DNA of 64,000 nt from Halicephalobus mephisto. Its lineage: Eukaryota > Nematoda > Chromadorea > Rhabditida > Panagrolaimidae. Below the pieces are notes generated by a model. The model saw only the letters and a program-made list of their open reading frames with translations. It was not told the DNA's origin and made no database searches. How positions within the stretch are numbered: position 1 is the first letter of the stretch; each line of letters starts with the position of its first letter. A program made the translations under genes and the position numbers. This document shows, in pieces, positions 12,089-24,483 of this stretch. The stretch covers positions 62,001 through 126,000 of the forward strand of contig SWDT01000104.1 in the NCBI GenBank assembly GCA_009193035.1. The letters run 5' to 3'.

Positions 12089-13629
12089 GTTTTCGATTTT
12101 AAGAAAGTAAGTGTCACGGAGATCACATTTTCAAGGTCAATGAAAGTCTATTTTTCCTCAAAGATCCCCAAGTCGGTCATTTTCGATTTTATTTGTTCTG
12201 TTCATCGGTGCGGAGTTGACAGACAATATTCCACCTTCGGCGATCCCGTTTTCGTTCCTTATTTGACAACCTTTTCCACTTGATCCAAGCTTCAAGTTTT
12301 ATTTGCATTGTGTCCAGTTTTCGAATTCAAAATTCAGTTTTTTTTTGTAAAATTTCGATTTTCCAACTTTTGAATTTTTTTATATTTTATTCATTGAATT
12401 ATTTTTATAAAAATCTTTAAAAAATTTCGAAATAAATCAATATTTAAAATTTCGCTCAATTTTGGCGAAATGTGTAAAAGTAAAATTTTCCGTTCAGGAT
12501 CTATTTAATAAATTTCGTTTTTTTTAATTTCAATAAAAATTGTACTTTTTTTATTTTTTAAAATTAATATATTCAAAATCGTAGAAGAATTTCCGAAGAT
12601 CCTAAAAACGCAAAAATAAATTAAAAAAACAAATTTTTGATTGAAATTTCGATTTTTAATTTCAATCAAAATCACATTTTTTATTTTTATATAAAAAATA
12701 TAAAATTATAGAATTTTCAAAAAATTCTAAAAATATAAAAATAAAAAATAATTTTAATTAAACTTTTAATTTTTGACTTATTTGTTTTTTAAAATTAAAT
12801 TTTTATTTTTATATAAAAAATATAAAATTATAGAATTTTCAAAAATCCTAAAAATATAAAAATAAAAAATAATTTTAATTAAACTTTTAATTTTTAATTT
12901 ATTTGTTTTTTAAAATTTTTATATTAAAAATATAAAATCATAAAGAAAGTTCTCCAAATTCTAAAAATATAAAAATAAAAAAATAATGAAATTTTAATCT
13001 GGTTTCTCATGTTTGAAAAAAACAAAAAAAATTAAACTAGTTAAGCGACTCTCGAACGGAAAATTTTTTTTTGCGCATTTCGCCAAATTTTTATTTTTCT
13101 AAATTAAATTTTTTTTAATTTTATTTTTAAAATTTATTTTTATTTTTTTCTAATTTTTATTTATTTTTTATTTTTAAAATTTATTTTTATTTCTTTTTAA
13201 TTTAATTTAATTTTTTTTTAAATTTATTTTTTTTAATTTTTATTTTTTTATTTTTTTTACAATTTTTAATTCCCTGAGGAAATGTCCGATTGTCATGTAC
13301 CAGAACACTTGCTCTAATTGGATCAACTTTTGCTTTGATGGATTTTCTTCTTAATGGATTTTTTTGTGGGAATGCCGCCCTTCAAAAATTTGGTTTCGTA
13401 AAAAAAAGTGTCCGAGTTTATTTCATTTAAAAATTTTCCTCTGAGCACGACGATCCAAATTAGCCTTCGACGACATGTCTGATCTCTTGTCGCATTTGCT
13501 TCGGACCTCTCGAAGTGCTCTACGAAAACGAATTTTTCTTTCATCTTTGACTATTGTCGTCTTCTTTCTGTATCTGTCTATTTTTTATATCTCAGATTTC
13601 GCGGAAAGTTGCAGATTTTTCTACGATGT
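12089..13629. other. Intergenic low-complexity DNA with two weak open islands
   Basis: 12300-13260 is nearly pure A/T sequence with two short direct repeats (ATAAAAAATATAAAATTATA near 12690 and 12815). G/C-richer islands at 12110-12283 and 13440-13610 are open: the first reads ...IPKSVIFDFICSVHRCG... to a stop, and the second has an ATG at 13475 followed by a basic then hydrophobic stretch (LSSLTIVVFFLYLSIFYI) that would be membrane-spanning. Neither has convincing gene structure. Confidence 0.35.
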
Positions 13630-14390
13630 AATGGAAGGTCCTGAGAATTTCGAAATTGAGGATATTTTTGGATTTTTGGAGATTTTTAGAATCATGTGAA
13701 AAATTTTAAAATTCTATAGAATTCTATGGGAAAATATAAAACTTTATATAAAGTTCTAGAACCTGATAGAAGACCCTGAAAATTTCGAAATTGAGGATAT
13801 TTTTGAATTTTTTGAATTTTTGGAGATATTTTTTGATTTTTTGGAGATTTTTAGAATCATGTGAGAAATTTTAAAATTCTATAGAATTCTATGGGAAAGT
13901 ATAAAACTTTATATAAAATTCTAGAACCTGATAGAAGACCCTGAAAATTTCGAAATTGAGGCTATTTTTGAATTTTTGGAGATTTTTAGAATTATGTGAA
14001 AAATTTTAAAATTCTATAGAATTCTATGGGAAACTATAAAACTTCATATAAAATTCTAGAACCTGATAGAAGACCCTGAAAATTTCGAAATTTTATGAAA
14101 GTTTTTAAAATAATCTAAAATTTTACGAAAGTTTTTAAAATATTACAAATTTTTTGAAAATTTATAATTTCATATATGATTTTAAAACTTGATAGAATAT
14201 CCTAAGAATTTCGAAATTTTCATGGATATTTTAAAATTTATTTCAAGTTTTATAGAACTTAGTGAGAGCTTCTGGAAGTTTTTATAATTCCATGGAAATT
14301 TACAAAATTTAATGGAAGATTCAGAAACTTCAGAAATTTTATAGGATTTTCTAAAATTCTTTAAATATTTTTTGAATATTCCAGAATCTA
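13630..14390. repeat. Degenerate 135-165-bp tandem array
   Basis: Units contain TAGAAGACCCTGAAAATTTC (about 13766, 13931 and 14066) and ATTCTATAGAATTCTATGGG (about 13711, 13876 and 14012). Open frames inside it are repeat-derived. Confidence 0.85.
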
Positions 14391-14394
14391 ATGT

Positions 14395-14785
14395 GTTACG
14401 ATAGAAACCGGAGATATATTAACCATCCTTACTCAACAATAAATCACAGACAACAATTGTATATTCTTAATTAAGGAAAAAACTGAGGATCTCATTTAAG
14501 CCCTACAGTATCCCACGGTCCCTGATGTTTAGGCTATCTTTTTAGGTATTCTTTTTCTAATCTAGTTTCTGTCTCAACAGTAATCTGATAATAGATCGGA
14601 TTACAATGATTAAAACTGTTAGAATAGAAAACAGAATATATAAATCTCTACCCAACAATAAATCACAGACAAAAATTACATATCCCTAACTGACGAAACA
14701 ACCAAGAGTCCCACTCACACCTTACAGTATCCAAACTCACCGACGTTCAAACTATTGCCTCAGGTTCTCTTTTTTTAGTTTTCGT
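14395..14785. repeat. Two diverged direct copies of a ~190-bp sequence
   Basis: Copies at about 14395-14575 and 14610-14785 share CAACAATAAATCACAGACAA, ACAGTATCC, GATGTT/GACGTTCA and a TCTTTTT end. Noncoding; they may be remnants of a dispersed element. Confidence 0.6.
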
Positions 14786-14935
14786 CCTGACACGATGGAA
14801 ATTTTTATTTTTCTAAGATGTTTCTGAAATTCCGTCAAAACTTCCAGAATTTTATAACTTTTAGACTTCAATTGGAAATTTTAAAATTTCTTGTAGAGAC
14901 AATTTTGTAAAAATATTGATTCTAAATTTTAATCA

Positions 14936-15241
14936 TATGATTATTTTTACACTTTTAGTACCAGAATCGATTATTTTTATATTTCTAACATCATAATCGA
15001 TTATTTTTATACTTTTAGTACTAGAATCGATTATTTTTACATTTCTAACATCAGAATCCATTATTTTTGTAGTTTTAGTATCAGAATCGATTATTTTTAT
15101 ATTTCTAACATCAGAATCCATTATTTTTACACTTTTAGTACTAGAATCGATTATTTTTATACTTTTAGTATCAGAATCGATTATTTTTATATTTCTGACA
15201 TCAGAATCCATAATTTTTACACTTCTGACATCAGAATCCAT
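14936..15241. repeat. 30-bp minisatellite, about ten units, open on the minus strand
   Basis: Tandem 30-bp units of the form AATCGATTATTTTTATA plus CTTTTAGTAC or TTTCTAACATC. Read on the minus strand the array stays open for about 100 codons as a 10-residue repeat (MDSDVRNIKI / IDSDTKSIKI). Because 30 is a multiple of 3 the open frame is expected once one unit is open. There is no supporting exon structure, so it is called a minisatellite. Confidence 0.85.
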
Positions 15242-15474
15242 TACCTTTGAGAACTTCGTTATCGGTTTTTTTTTCAGACCCTGATTTTTTGACTTCTCAA
15301 AAATCAGACACTCCTTTTCGTTGTTGACAATTCAATCAGATTTTTTTCGTTTTTATCATCAAATTTAAAGTGGAAAGAAGCATTGTACGAAGTTTTACTA
15401 TCAATTTATCGTTATCATTTTTGTCTTGTCGGTCTTTGTCGAAAATAAACTTATTTCTAACTTTTTAGGAAAAT

Positions 15475-17526
15475 ATGGCCACGGTTTCTCGAGAAAGCCT
15501 CTGCAACATCGGCACGGTCCAAATCCCGAGACCCAAATGTCAGGGATTCCAATTCGTCAACACCAGAGGCAGAATGGGATTTTACAGAGTAAGTTGGAAC
15601 AATTTTTATTTCAAAATTACATTATTCATCAAAGTTGAGTTCTGTAGAAATTTCAAATACCTTCTAAAATCAGATTGAAGATTCTACAATTTTCAAGGAT
15701 TTTTGAAATTTTATAAAAATTTTCAGAATTTGAAAATTTCGAAATTTTGGAGAATTTTTTAAAGATTTTCAGAATTCTACAGTAGCTTCTAGAATCTAAT
15801 GTCAGTTTTTGAAACTGTTAGAATCTCACAAAAGTTTTTTTTTAATATTTTCAGAATTTTCTATAATTTTACTGAAATCTCCAGAAGTTAATAATTTCGA
15901 AATTTTAAAAAATCTCGTGAAAATTTCTAGAATCTTCCAGAAATTCCTAGAATTCAATAGAAGCTTCTGAATTTTCTCTAAATTTTCACAGAAGTTTATG
16001 AATTTTTTCTAAAATTCTACAGAAGCTTCTGAATTTTTTTTTAAATTTCACAAAAGCTTCTGAATTTTTTCTAAAATTTCACAGAACCTTCTGAATCTCT
16101 TCTAAAATTTCACAAAAGCTTCTGAATTTTTCCTAGAATCTTTTGTGATTTTTGGAACTTTTCAATATTTTTGGAAAATTTTCGAAATTATTTAATATTG
16201 AGATTCTGGAAGTTTTTAGGTTTTAAAAATTCGTTCCGAGATAACTTTATAATTTCTGATTTCTACAGTAATATTATTTCAGTCCATCAAAAGAGATGGT
16301 GAAAAGTACGGGATTCAGATGAAGAACATGGGTCCTCGTCGTCCTCAACTGCCTGATGCTGGATTTTGGAAACCTCCAGAAAACTCCAGAAATAACAACG
16401 AAGAAAAAATAATTAATGCTAATATGACTTCTGAAAAACCTACATTTGTGAGAAATTTTGAAAGACCTGTTAATTACAGTACTATGAGTCGAGGAACTGC
16501 TGCAGGACAAATTAATTCTTCCAAGTTTTTAATTAATCAAAATAAGGGGAAACAACCACCCCCGGCCCCTCCACTCCCTGCTGATCTGACGAAATTGCCC
16601 CCTAGACCCCCCAGGGCCCCTGCAATGAAGAAAAGAGAACCCGTCGAGCCCCCTGTAGACTACCAGACGAACGACGATATTCAACCTCAGATGTTCAAAA
16701 GAGTAAGTTTTGCAACGAAAACCTGAAAATCTAGATACGAACCTCGTTTGGCTAAATGAGGCTGAACGCTTTTTTTCATTTCGCCAAAACGGATTTGTTT
16801 GGATAATTTCAATTTTATCGTTTCACTTTCTGTTCTTTATGCTAAAAATAGCACTTTTTGAATGAAAATTTTCGACAATTTTGGCGAAATGTGAATGAAT
16901 AGTTATTCTCACTTCGCCAAAGTAAACTATGAAAACTTTCACTTTCATCCTTTGGCGTTCTGTTCCTTATGCTGAAAATAACACTTTTTGAATGAAAATT
17001 TTCGACAATTTTGGCGAAATGTGAATGAATAGTTATTCTCACTTCGCCAAAGTACACTATGAAAACTTTCACTTTTGTCCTTTGGCGTTCTGTTTTTTAT
17101 GCAAAAAATAGCACTTTTTGAATGAAAATTTTTGGCGAAATGTGAATGAATAATTTTTATTTTGCAAAGTTCATTTACATTAATAATTTTAATTTTATTT
17201 TTCGGTGTTTTGTTTTTTAAACCATTCAAATTTGGTCCATAGTCACATTGCTACCAGAAAGTTGAATATTCCACTTTGGCAGTAGTAAAGTGAATCTACT
17301 TTTTCAAATTTCTATTTATAAATAACCTTTTTTGACGAAATGTAAATGAATAGTTCATTTAAATTTTGCTAACATGAATGAAAATTAAAATTTTTTATTT
17401 CAGCAAGCTCCAATAATGCAGAAATACCGGACGATCTACGAAGAATCAGAAAATGAACGTCCCAATGGCGAAAGAAAAAGTTCTCAATCTTCTGGTTCTT
17501 CTAAAAGTTTCTCTGAGAGGTTCTGA
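15475..17526 (+). CDS. Small proline-rich, SH3-ligand-like protein (218 aa), function unknown
   Basis: Three exons: 15475-15588, 16283-16702 and 17404-17526, joined in phase 0 with GTAAGT donors and TTTCAG acceptors. The ATG lies six bases after an ACTTTTTAG acceptor, consistent with trans-splicing. The 218-aa product has no membrane segment. The first 60 residues look like a conserved region (begins MATVSRESLCNIGTVQI). Residues around 128-152 are rich in PxxP motifs (PPPAPPLP, PPRPPRAP), typical ligands for SH3 or WW domains. The C-terminus is charged, then Ser-rich, ending KSFSERF. Composition suggests a mostly disordered adaptor or cytoskeletal partner. I do not recognise the family. Confidence 0.8.
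16740..17215. repeat. ~130-bp tandem repeat inside an intron, with TTTGGCGAAAT / ATTTCGCCAAA motifs
   Basis: Located in intron 2 of the proline-rich protein gene. Units restart at about 16850, 16980 and 17110 with CACTTTTTGAATGAAAATTT, and each carries TTTTGGCGAAATGTGAATGA and ACTTCGCCAAAGTA, so complementary motifs face each other. The first two units are nearly identical. The same motif occurs singly elsewhere (e.g. 12465, 45626). Confidence 0.85.
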
Positions 17527-17823
17527 AGGGCTTTACCGAGGTCATCAAAGGTCAACAAGGTCAATTACTTCAATACTATTTGGTGGTCACAGTTTTGTAT
17601 ATTTTTTTAAGTCTGAATTATTTTGTTGAAAAATCTCTTTTTTGTCGACTGATCCAAATATTAATCCTTTAGAAATTGGATTCTGGAGGACAGAAGAGAG
17701 ATTTCAGCTGAATTCAGAATTATCTGGTGGTTTCGCAACAATTACGGTTTTTGCCTTTATTTCAATAAAGGTTCGAGCTAAATTTGAAATTTGCACACTA
17801 ATTAGGAGTTTTGTGACATAGAT

Positions 17824-18411
17824 GCTGTGGGATCAGGTATAACTGAACGTAATCGATGGATGAGAGTTCCTGATTAAAGTCATCATGTATTGAATTCTAA
17901 CTGAACCTAATCGATAGTACGATGATAACCTTACTAAAGTTGATTATAGCTAAATGTAACCAATGTGTTTAGGTCTTTCTAATAGCAGGAAAAAGATCCA
18001 AACACATTGTGTTCAATTGCAATCAACTTTATTAAGATCATAATCCTGCCATTGGTTATACTCAGTATTCACCACATAAACATTCATAGGTGCTGTGGGA
18101 TCAGATATAACTGAACGTAATTATTGCATAGAAACTCCAAACTATAGTCATCATATACTGGATTTTAATTGAACGTAATCGAGGAAAGGATTATAATCCT
18201 ACTAACGTTGATTGCAATTGAACACAATGTGTTTGGATCTTTTTCCTGCTATTAGAAAGACCTAAACACATTGATTACATTTAGTTATAATCAACTTTAG
18301 TAAGGTTATCATCGTACTATCGATTAGGTTCAGTTAGAATTCAATACATGATGACTTTAATCAGGAACTCTCATCCATCGATTACGTTCAGTTATACCTG
18401 ATCCCACAGCA
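17824..18411. mobile_element. Long inverted repeat (205-bp arms, 178-bp spacer), foldback element
   Basis: Positions 17824-18028 and 18207-18411 are reverse complements with only two or three mismatches seen by eye (e.g. TATAGCTAAATGTAACC versus TATAACTAAATGTAATC). The outer ends read GCTGTGGGATCAGGTATAAC and its complement. A further copy of this end, inward-facing, is at about 18091 (GCTGTGGGATCAGATATAAC), so 18090-18413 by itself resembles a ~325-bp element with ~30-bp inverted ends beside a second partial copy in opposite orientation. No transposase frame is present. Confidence 0.85.
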
Positions 18412-19440
18412 CCTATTATTATTCCAGGATTTCATAGATTTCTAGAGGTTCTTCGGATTTTTCGTAATTTTGTAAAAATTTCTAAAACTATCTAAAATCG
18501 ATAATTTTAGAAGGTGCTAAGAATTCACATCTAGGTGATTTTATAACAATTTTCATTTTCATTTTTTTGAGAATATGGTGGTATTTTTTAAATTTTGATT
18601 ATGTCGAGAAAAGTCTAAAAAGTCACGTGATAGATTGTTGGGGAAAGTCCAATGATTGACAAAACCATTGGTTTTAATTGGACAGCCAATCGGCGAAGAA
18701 AGAAAAAACTCATTCAAGAGAGATTATAAGGCTTTTTATAAGGACTTTAGGGATTCGTTTGTAAGACATTGGAGAGGTTCATTAGCAGAATTTAGGAGTT
18801 CATTTATGGAGGGTTTGAAAATTTATTCATAGCAAATCAAAGAACTTATTCGTAGAAAATTTTGAATTTTTTATGAGATTTAGGCTTTTGTTCACATGGA
18901 ATTTAGAGGTTTATTTATAAAGTATTTTTTAGTTCATTTACAATAGGTTTGTTTATGAAAGATTTGAGACTTATTAATAGGTAGTTTAAAGCTTAATTCA
19001 CAAAGTATTTAGAGGTTCATTCAGAAGGATTTGGAAATTGATTCATAGAGATTTATTTACAGAAGGTTAGAGCTTAATTCACAAAGTATTTAGAAATTTG
19101 TTTACAAGGATTTGGAAGTTCATTAAGACGTTTAAGACTTCATCTATAGACTATTTAAAAATTGATTCTCGAAGATTTTATATTTCATCTACAAAATGTT
19201 TAAGATTTCATTCAAAGATTCAAAAATTCATCTATAGACTATTTAAAAATTGATTCTCGAAGATTTTATATTTCATCTACAAAATGCTTAAAATTTCATT
19301 CAAAGATTCAAAAATTCATCTTCAAACGACTTAGATGTTCGAGGTTTATTTACAGAAGGTTTAGAGATTTATTCACAAAGTATTTGGAGGTTTATGTCCA
19401 CAAAAAGTCACATAAACGATTTAGATCCATTTTCCACATT
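18412..19440. repeat. Decayed ~40-75-bp repeats downstream of the inverted repeat
   Basis: Recurrent CACAAAGTATTTAGAGGTTC and TTCATTTATAGA-type segments. A clear duplication lies at about 19140-19210 versus 19222-19300 (GACTATTTAAAAATTGATTC and TCGAAGATTTTATATTTCAT). Positions 18640-18700 contain CCAAT/ATTGG boxes. No gene. Confidence 0.5.
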
Positions 19441-19894
19441 CTGGAAAATTTGAAATAATAATGACTCACAAAAACATACAAAGTGATCGAAATTTTAAAC
19501 CTATAAAAATACATTGAAATTCATAACGAAAATTTCAACCAAAACGGGATCAAAGATTTCACAATATTAATTTTACTTTAAATTTTAAAAAATAATTTTT
19601 AAATATAATGGATTATAATTTTAATTTTCGTAAAAAATGAACTTTTTTGTATTATTTTTGTGGAAAATTGTTTTATATATTTTTAACTTTTAACTAACGA
19701 AAAAAATTTTTTATGACCTGAAACTTCGGAAGTTGGACTAATTAAGCCTAATGGATTATAAACGTAGTAATCCTTCTTACTACTGATTAGTATCGGTCCC
19801 TTTATTGCCCTCAAACTTGGATAATTAAACCAAAGAAAGTAATAATTATAACAACCGTGGTAAAGCAAGATATAAGACATAATACATTACGATT

Positions 19895-20241
19895 AAAGTG
19901 GAACGTGGATATAAGATACCCTCTTGGGACCGGGTAAATCGTATGTTATAAGAAAGGATATATTATATCCGGGGTAAATTTGAAGATAGATTAACCAAAC
20001 TCGCTCATACTGTATGCTATAACAAGAGATATATCATAGGAGATATGTTATATCCAAGTTCTATTATACAATGGAACGTGGATATAAGATACCCCCTTGG
20101 GACAGGGTAAAGCGTATGTTATAAGAAAGGATATATTATATCCGGGATAAATTTGAAGGCAGATCAACCAAACTCACTCATACTGTATGCTATAACGTGA
20201 GATATGTTATAACGAGGATATCTCACATCCAAGTTCTACTG
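19895..20241. mobile_element. Two tandem copies of a ~170-bp pogo-like MITE
   Basis: Copies at about 19895-20066 and 20069-20241, head to tail. They share ACGTGGATATAAGATACCC, GGGTAAATTTGAAG, CTCATACTGTATGCTATAAC and the end TATATCCAAGTTCTA with the complete copy at 24637-24805. Their left ends have decayed (TGGAACGTGG instead of CAGTAGAACTTGG). Confidence 0.8.
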
Positions 20242-20439
20242 TATTTAGAAGTATTATAAAATTACGGTAAACACAAAACGCGAATCAGGCACTTTAATAA
20301 TGAAATGTAGAGGTTCAGTTGCTTCTTTTGCATTGATAATTCATCTGCCGTTCTCCACTACTACCATCTTCCATTGCGTCGACAGATTATGTATGACGTA
20401 TACTGTCGTAAAAATGAACTTTTTTTGTGTCTTTTTTCT

Positions 20440-21960
20440 CGAGCATTTCCATCTTCATCAATATTGATATAGCAAAAATAATAGTTTTTTATATAAATTC
20501 AAACTTAAATAAAAAATACCGTAATCAAAAATGATCGATTATATAAAAATATTTGTGAATACAATTGTTTTTACTTTTTTAAACTACTTATTTGTACTTT
20601 TTTAATCTCATCGATAAAACGAGGAAAATAATTTTTTGAATAATCCCGGATTTAGGCAGTTAACTTTTAAGAAGAATTAACTACAGTACTATACAAGTAA
20701 TAAAAATTAACTTTTTTAACTTTTTAAAATCACTTTGTTCGTCTTTGATCTCATCGATGTCACAAATCTAAAATTATTTTTTATATAACTTCGAATTTTA
20801 AAAAGTTAAACTTCAATTAAATAGAGTTAAGTACAGTACTATACAAGTAATCATAAAAAAGTTAATTTTTTCCAATTTTTCAAATAAAAATAAAAAATAA
20901 CTTATTATTATTATTTATGATATTGTAGTTAATTTTATTCAAAATTTAATTATTTTCTAAAATAATAAATTACAATTATTTTTAATTTTTTTTTAAATTA
21001 TTTTTTAATTTTTAATTTTTTTAAATAATTTAATTTTAATTTTTTTATTTTTTTAAATAATTTAATTTTAATTTTTTATTTTTTTTAAATTATTTAATTT
21101 TAATTTTTTATTTTTTTAAATAATTTAATTTAATTCTTTTATTTTTTTTAAATTATTTCACATTTCATCATCATAACGAAAAATGATGTAATTTATTGTC
21201 TGATTTTATAATTAGCTAGTTAAGCTTCAATTAAGCTGGATTAATCGTAATATCGTTCAAATATTCGTCAAAAATAAATTTTTCCAAAATTTCGTTTTAA
21301 ATCATTTTTTTCTTCATCTTTGATCACATAAAAATGACGAAAAATTCTGTTTTATCATTCAATTTTTATTTTAGATAATTAAATAGGATTAATTACAGTA
21401 ATATAGAAACATAGAAACAATAAAAAAATTATTTTTTTATTATGTAAAAACAATGAAATTTTTTGCGCAATTTTAATTTTATATAATTAACTACAGTAAT
21501 ATAGAAATAATAAAAAAAAATAAATTTTTAAAGATTTTTTACTTTTTTCATCTTTGATCACGTAAATACGGTAAAAAATATGTATTTTATTATATAATTT
21601 TAATTTTATATAATTAAGTAGAATTAACTACAGTAATATAAAAATAATTTTAAAAAAACCAATTTTTAAAGATTTTTATTTTTTTTCATCTTTGATCACG
21701 TAAGTAGAGTAGGAAATATGTATTTTATTATATAATTTTAATTTTATATAATTAACTACAGGAATATAAAAATAATTTTAAAAAAACAAATTTTTAAAGA
21801 TTTTTATTTTTTTCATCTTTGATCACGTAAATGTAACGATATTTGCAGTTGTTTATTTTCGTATTTCAAACGGAGGTCATTAAAGCTTAAACAAACAAGA
21901 CCGAATACATTATTATCAGATGATCCTAAAAAAATTTAATTTTTTTTGTTCAAATCACGT
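20440..21960. repeat. Decayed ~120-180-bp tandem array upstream of the coatomer gene
   Basis: Units carry ATTAACTACAGTAATATA and CATCTTTGATCACGTAAAT; the last four (21370-21840) are the best preserved, at about 110-130 bp spacing. 20930-21160 is a simple TTTTTTAAATAATTTAATTT tract. No coding potential. Confidence 0.75.
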
Positions 21961-22262
21961 TTTTTATCTTCGATCATGTCAACAAGTACCGATATTTCGA
22001 ACGTTAAATCACATGAAAATCAGAAGCAAAGATGATAAGACAATCCGTGATTACAGAAATCACTGAATTTTGAAAATTAATCTTTTGCAAATTGTTTCGT
22101 GCAACATGCAAAATTAACACTCTTTTGCGATTTTATTGCGCGCAACGTGCGAACGACCGAAGTGACGTTGCAGTTTTTTCCACCTCATCTTCGAAATTCT
22201 GTTTTCATAAAAATCTTTTTTTATATAAAATTTCGTTTTTTCTTTGCTGAAAGTTCTTCAAG

Positions 22263-24205
22263 ATGGTCCTGATCGCCGCTGCCGTCGTTACGAAAGGTGG
22301 GAAGTGCCTTCTTGCCCGTCAATTCGTGACTGAAATGACGAAATCCCGTCTTGAAGGACTGCTGGAAGCTTTTCCGAAGCTGATCGGAACTAATAGTTGT
22401 AAGTTTTTGATTTACTACTTCTTCATTACCTTTTTATCCAGCTCAACGTCAACACACATTTGTGGAGACGGATAGTGTCCGATACGTCTACCAACCGATC
22501 GACGACATCTACGTGGTTTTGATCACGACGAAAAAGTCGAACATTTTAGAAGACTTGGAAGCTCTTCGTCTGTTCTCCCGTGTGATTCCGGAATACTGTC
22601 GTTCCAATGATGAAGCTGAAATACTGAACAAAGCTTTCGATCTAATTTTCGCCTTTGACGAGATCGTGGCTCTGGGTTACCGCGAGAACGTCAACTTGGC
22701 CATGATCCGCACTTACACAGAGATGGATTCGCACGAGGAGCGTGTTCACAAGCAGATCCTGAACGTGAGTCGCTTTTCATATGACGATAATTATTATTAT
22801 TTAAAAACAAGCGTCTTCGATCCGGTACTTGGATACCAATATTGTTTTTTTCGAACATTTACTGGTACTTTCATATATGAAAACCAATCCCCGGGTGCAG
22901 ACAAAGCCTGTTATACCCCGTTGAACCCCAACCCAGAAGTTCCTAAATTTTTTCAGACAGTATATAGCTTCAAAACCTTGTGAAATCCTATAAAATTACA
23001 AAATAATCATCACAAAAACCGAAATTATATCCTTTTTTTAATTTCTAGAAATTCCCCATCGAAGTGATTATCCAAAAATATTGATTTTTGAATTTTTATT
23101 ACTATATAACTGTAATATTTATCAATTTTAGGCTCAAATGCGCGACGCTATCTCCAAGGGCCAACAACGAGCCAAGGAATTGAAACTTAAGAAACAGGAC
23201 TACGACAAACGTGGCAATATCTCCTCTGCTACTGCCATCAGCTCGAGCAATGCATCATTCGTTGCTGTGGAACGTCCTACTCATTCTGTGGCTGAATCCG
23301 CGGCTTCTCGTCCTGCTCCATCTCTTGGTGGAAGATCGAAGGCACTCAAACTCGGATCGAAGAATGTTTCCGATGAAGCATTTGTTGAAAAACTTCGCAA
23401 TGAAGGACAAATCGTCTCTGACCTGAAGAAACTTCAAGTTTCTTCTCGACCAGCTCCGGAAGAGAATCTGAATAGAGAAGCCGTCCTCGTCAAATTGACT
23501 GAAAAGCTAGTGGCTACTGTTTCGCGCAACGGAGGAGTCGAATCCGCAGAAGTCCTTGGATCTCTCTCGGTGAACATCAACGACGAGAAGTTCATCACGT
23601 CTGCTTTGCGTGTGGGTACTAATCCAGATAAAGAAAGCAGTTGTCAGATGCAGGTCCATCCTAATATGGACAAGAAACCATGGAAATCGGATCACGTGCT
23701 GAAATTGAAAAGTGTGGACAAAACTTATCCTCTGAATACGGATGTGGGATTACTCAAGTGGAGAATGACAATTGATGATGAGGAAGAACTGCCTTTGACG
23801 TTGAATGTGTTCCCGAACGAAAATGCAGATGGTTGTGTTGTCAATATTGAATATAATCTCAAGGATGCGAACTTGTCCCTGAAGGAAGTTGTGGTTAATA
23901 TTCCTCTACCTCCAGCTACACAACCTACAGTAACAGATGTCGTTGGTAATTATGAATATATTCGTTCAAAATCATTATTGAAATGGACAATTCCATTAAT
24001 TGATGAAAAAAGCGATGTTGGAACTTTGGAGTTCTCTGTTCCTAATGGACATTCAGACCACTTTTTCCCTGTTCATGTGGATTTCTGGTCGGATAAGTTA
24101 CTTTCTGGACTATATGTGACGTCTGCTTTGGATTATGACTGCTCTTCTGAAGTCAATTTCACAGCTAATTCTCACGTGACTGTCGAAAAATACGAAATTA
24201 TTTAA
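22263..24205 (+). CDS. copd-1: Coatomer subunit delta (archain)
   Basis: This is the delta subunit of the COPI coat, which acts with the other coatomer subunits on Golgi membranes in retrograde Golgi-to-ER transport. Exons: 22263-22398, 22442-22764 and 23132-24205 (42- and 367-bp introns), giving 510 aa, close to the 511 aa of the human protein. The N-terminal longin-type adaptin half (residues 1-140) includes the signatures [15 protein letters not shown] and [14 protein letters not shown] charged linker (about 153-200) and a variable Ser/Ala-rich stretch lead into a C-terminal mu-homology domain (about 270-510). ATG follows CTTCAAG, a possible trans-splice acceptor. An AATAAA lies about 140 bp past the stop. 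The upstream TGACGTTG is CRE/ATF-like. Identification is secure. Confidence 0.97.
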
Positions 24206-24483
24206 TATATTTAAAAATTTATTTATTTAACAAGGTTATAAAAGTGGATTTTACTGTAGATTAATTAATTTGTTGATTGACAAGAGGGCGAATGTTGTTT
24301 TATAAAGACCAAACTCTGGCCAAGTTTGACTTAAAATATGTAAATAAAGGAAAAATAGAATTGACTAGTTTTCTAGGCAACAATTGTCGAGTCATTGTTT
24401 GTCAATGACACCGCGTCTCTTGGTCGTCTTGATGAAGGATATAAGAAGGTTAAAGATGATTATGTGCTCATTCAGAAGTCAAA

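Noticed and set aside
22765..22983. Extension of coatomer exon 2 to the stop at 22983
   Set aside because: The GTGAGT at 22765 and the in-phase acceptor at 23131 give the conserved protein; the extension would truncate it.
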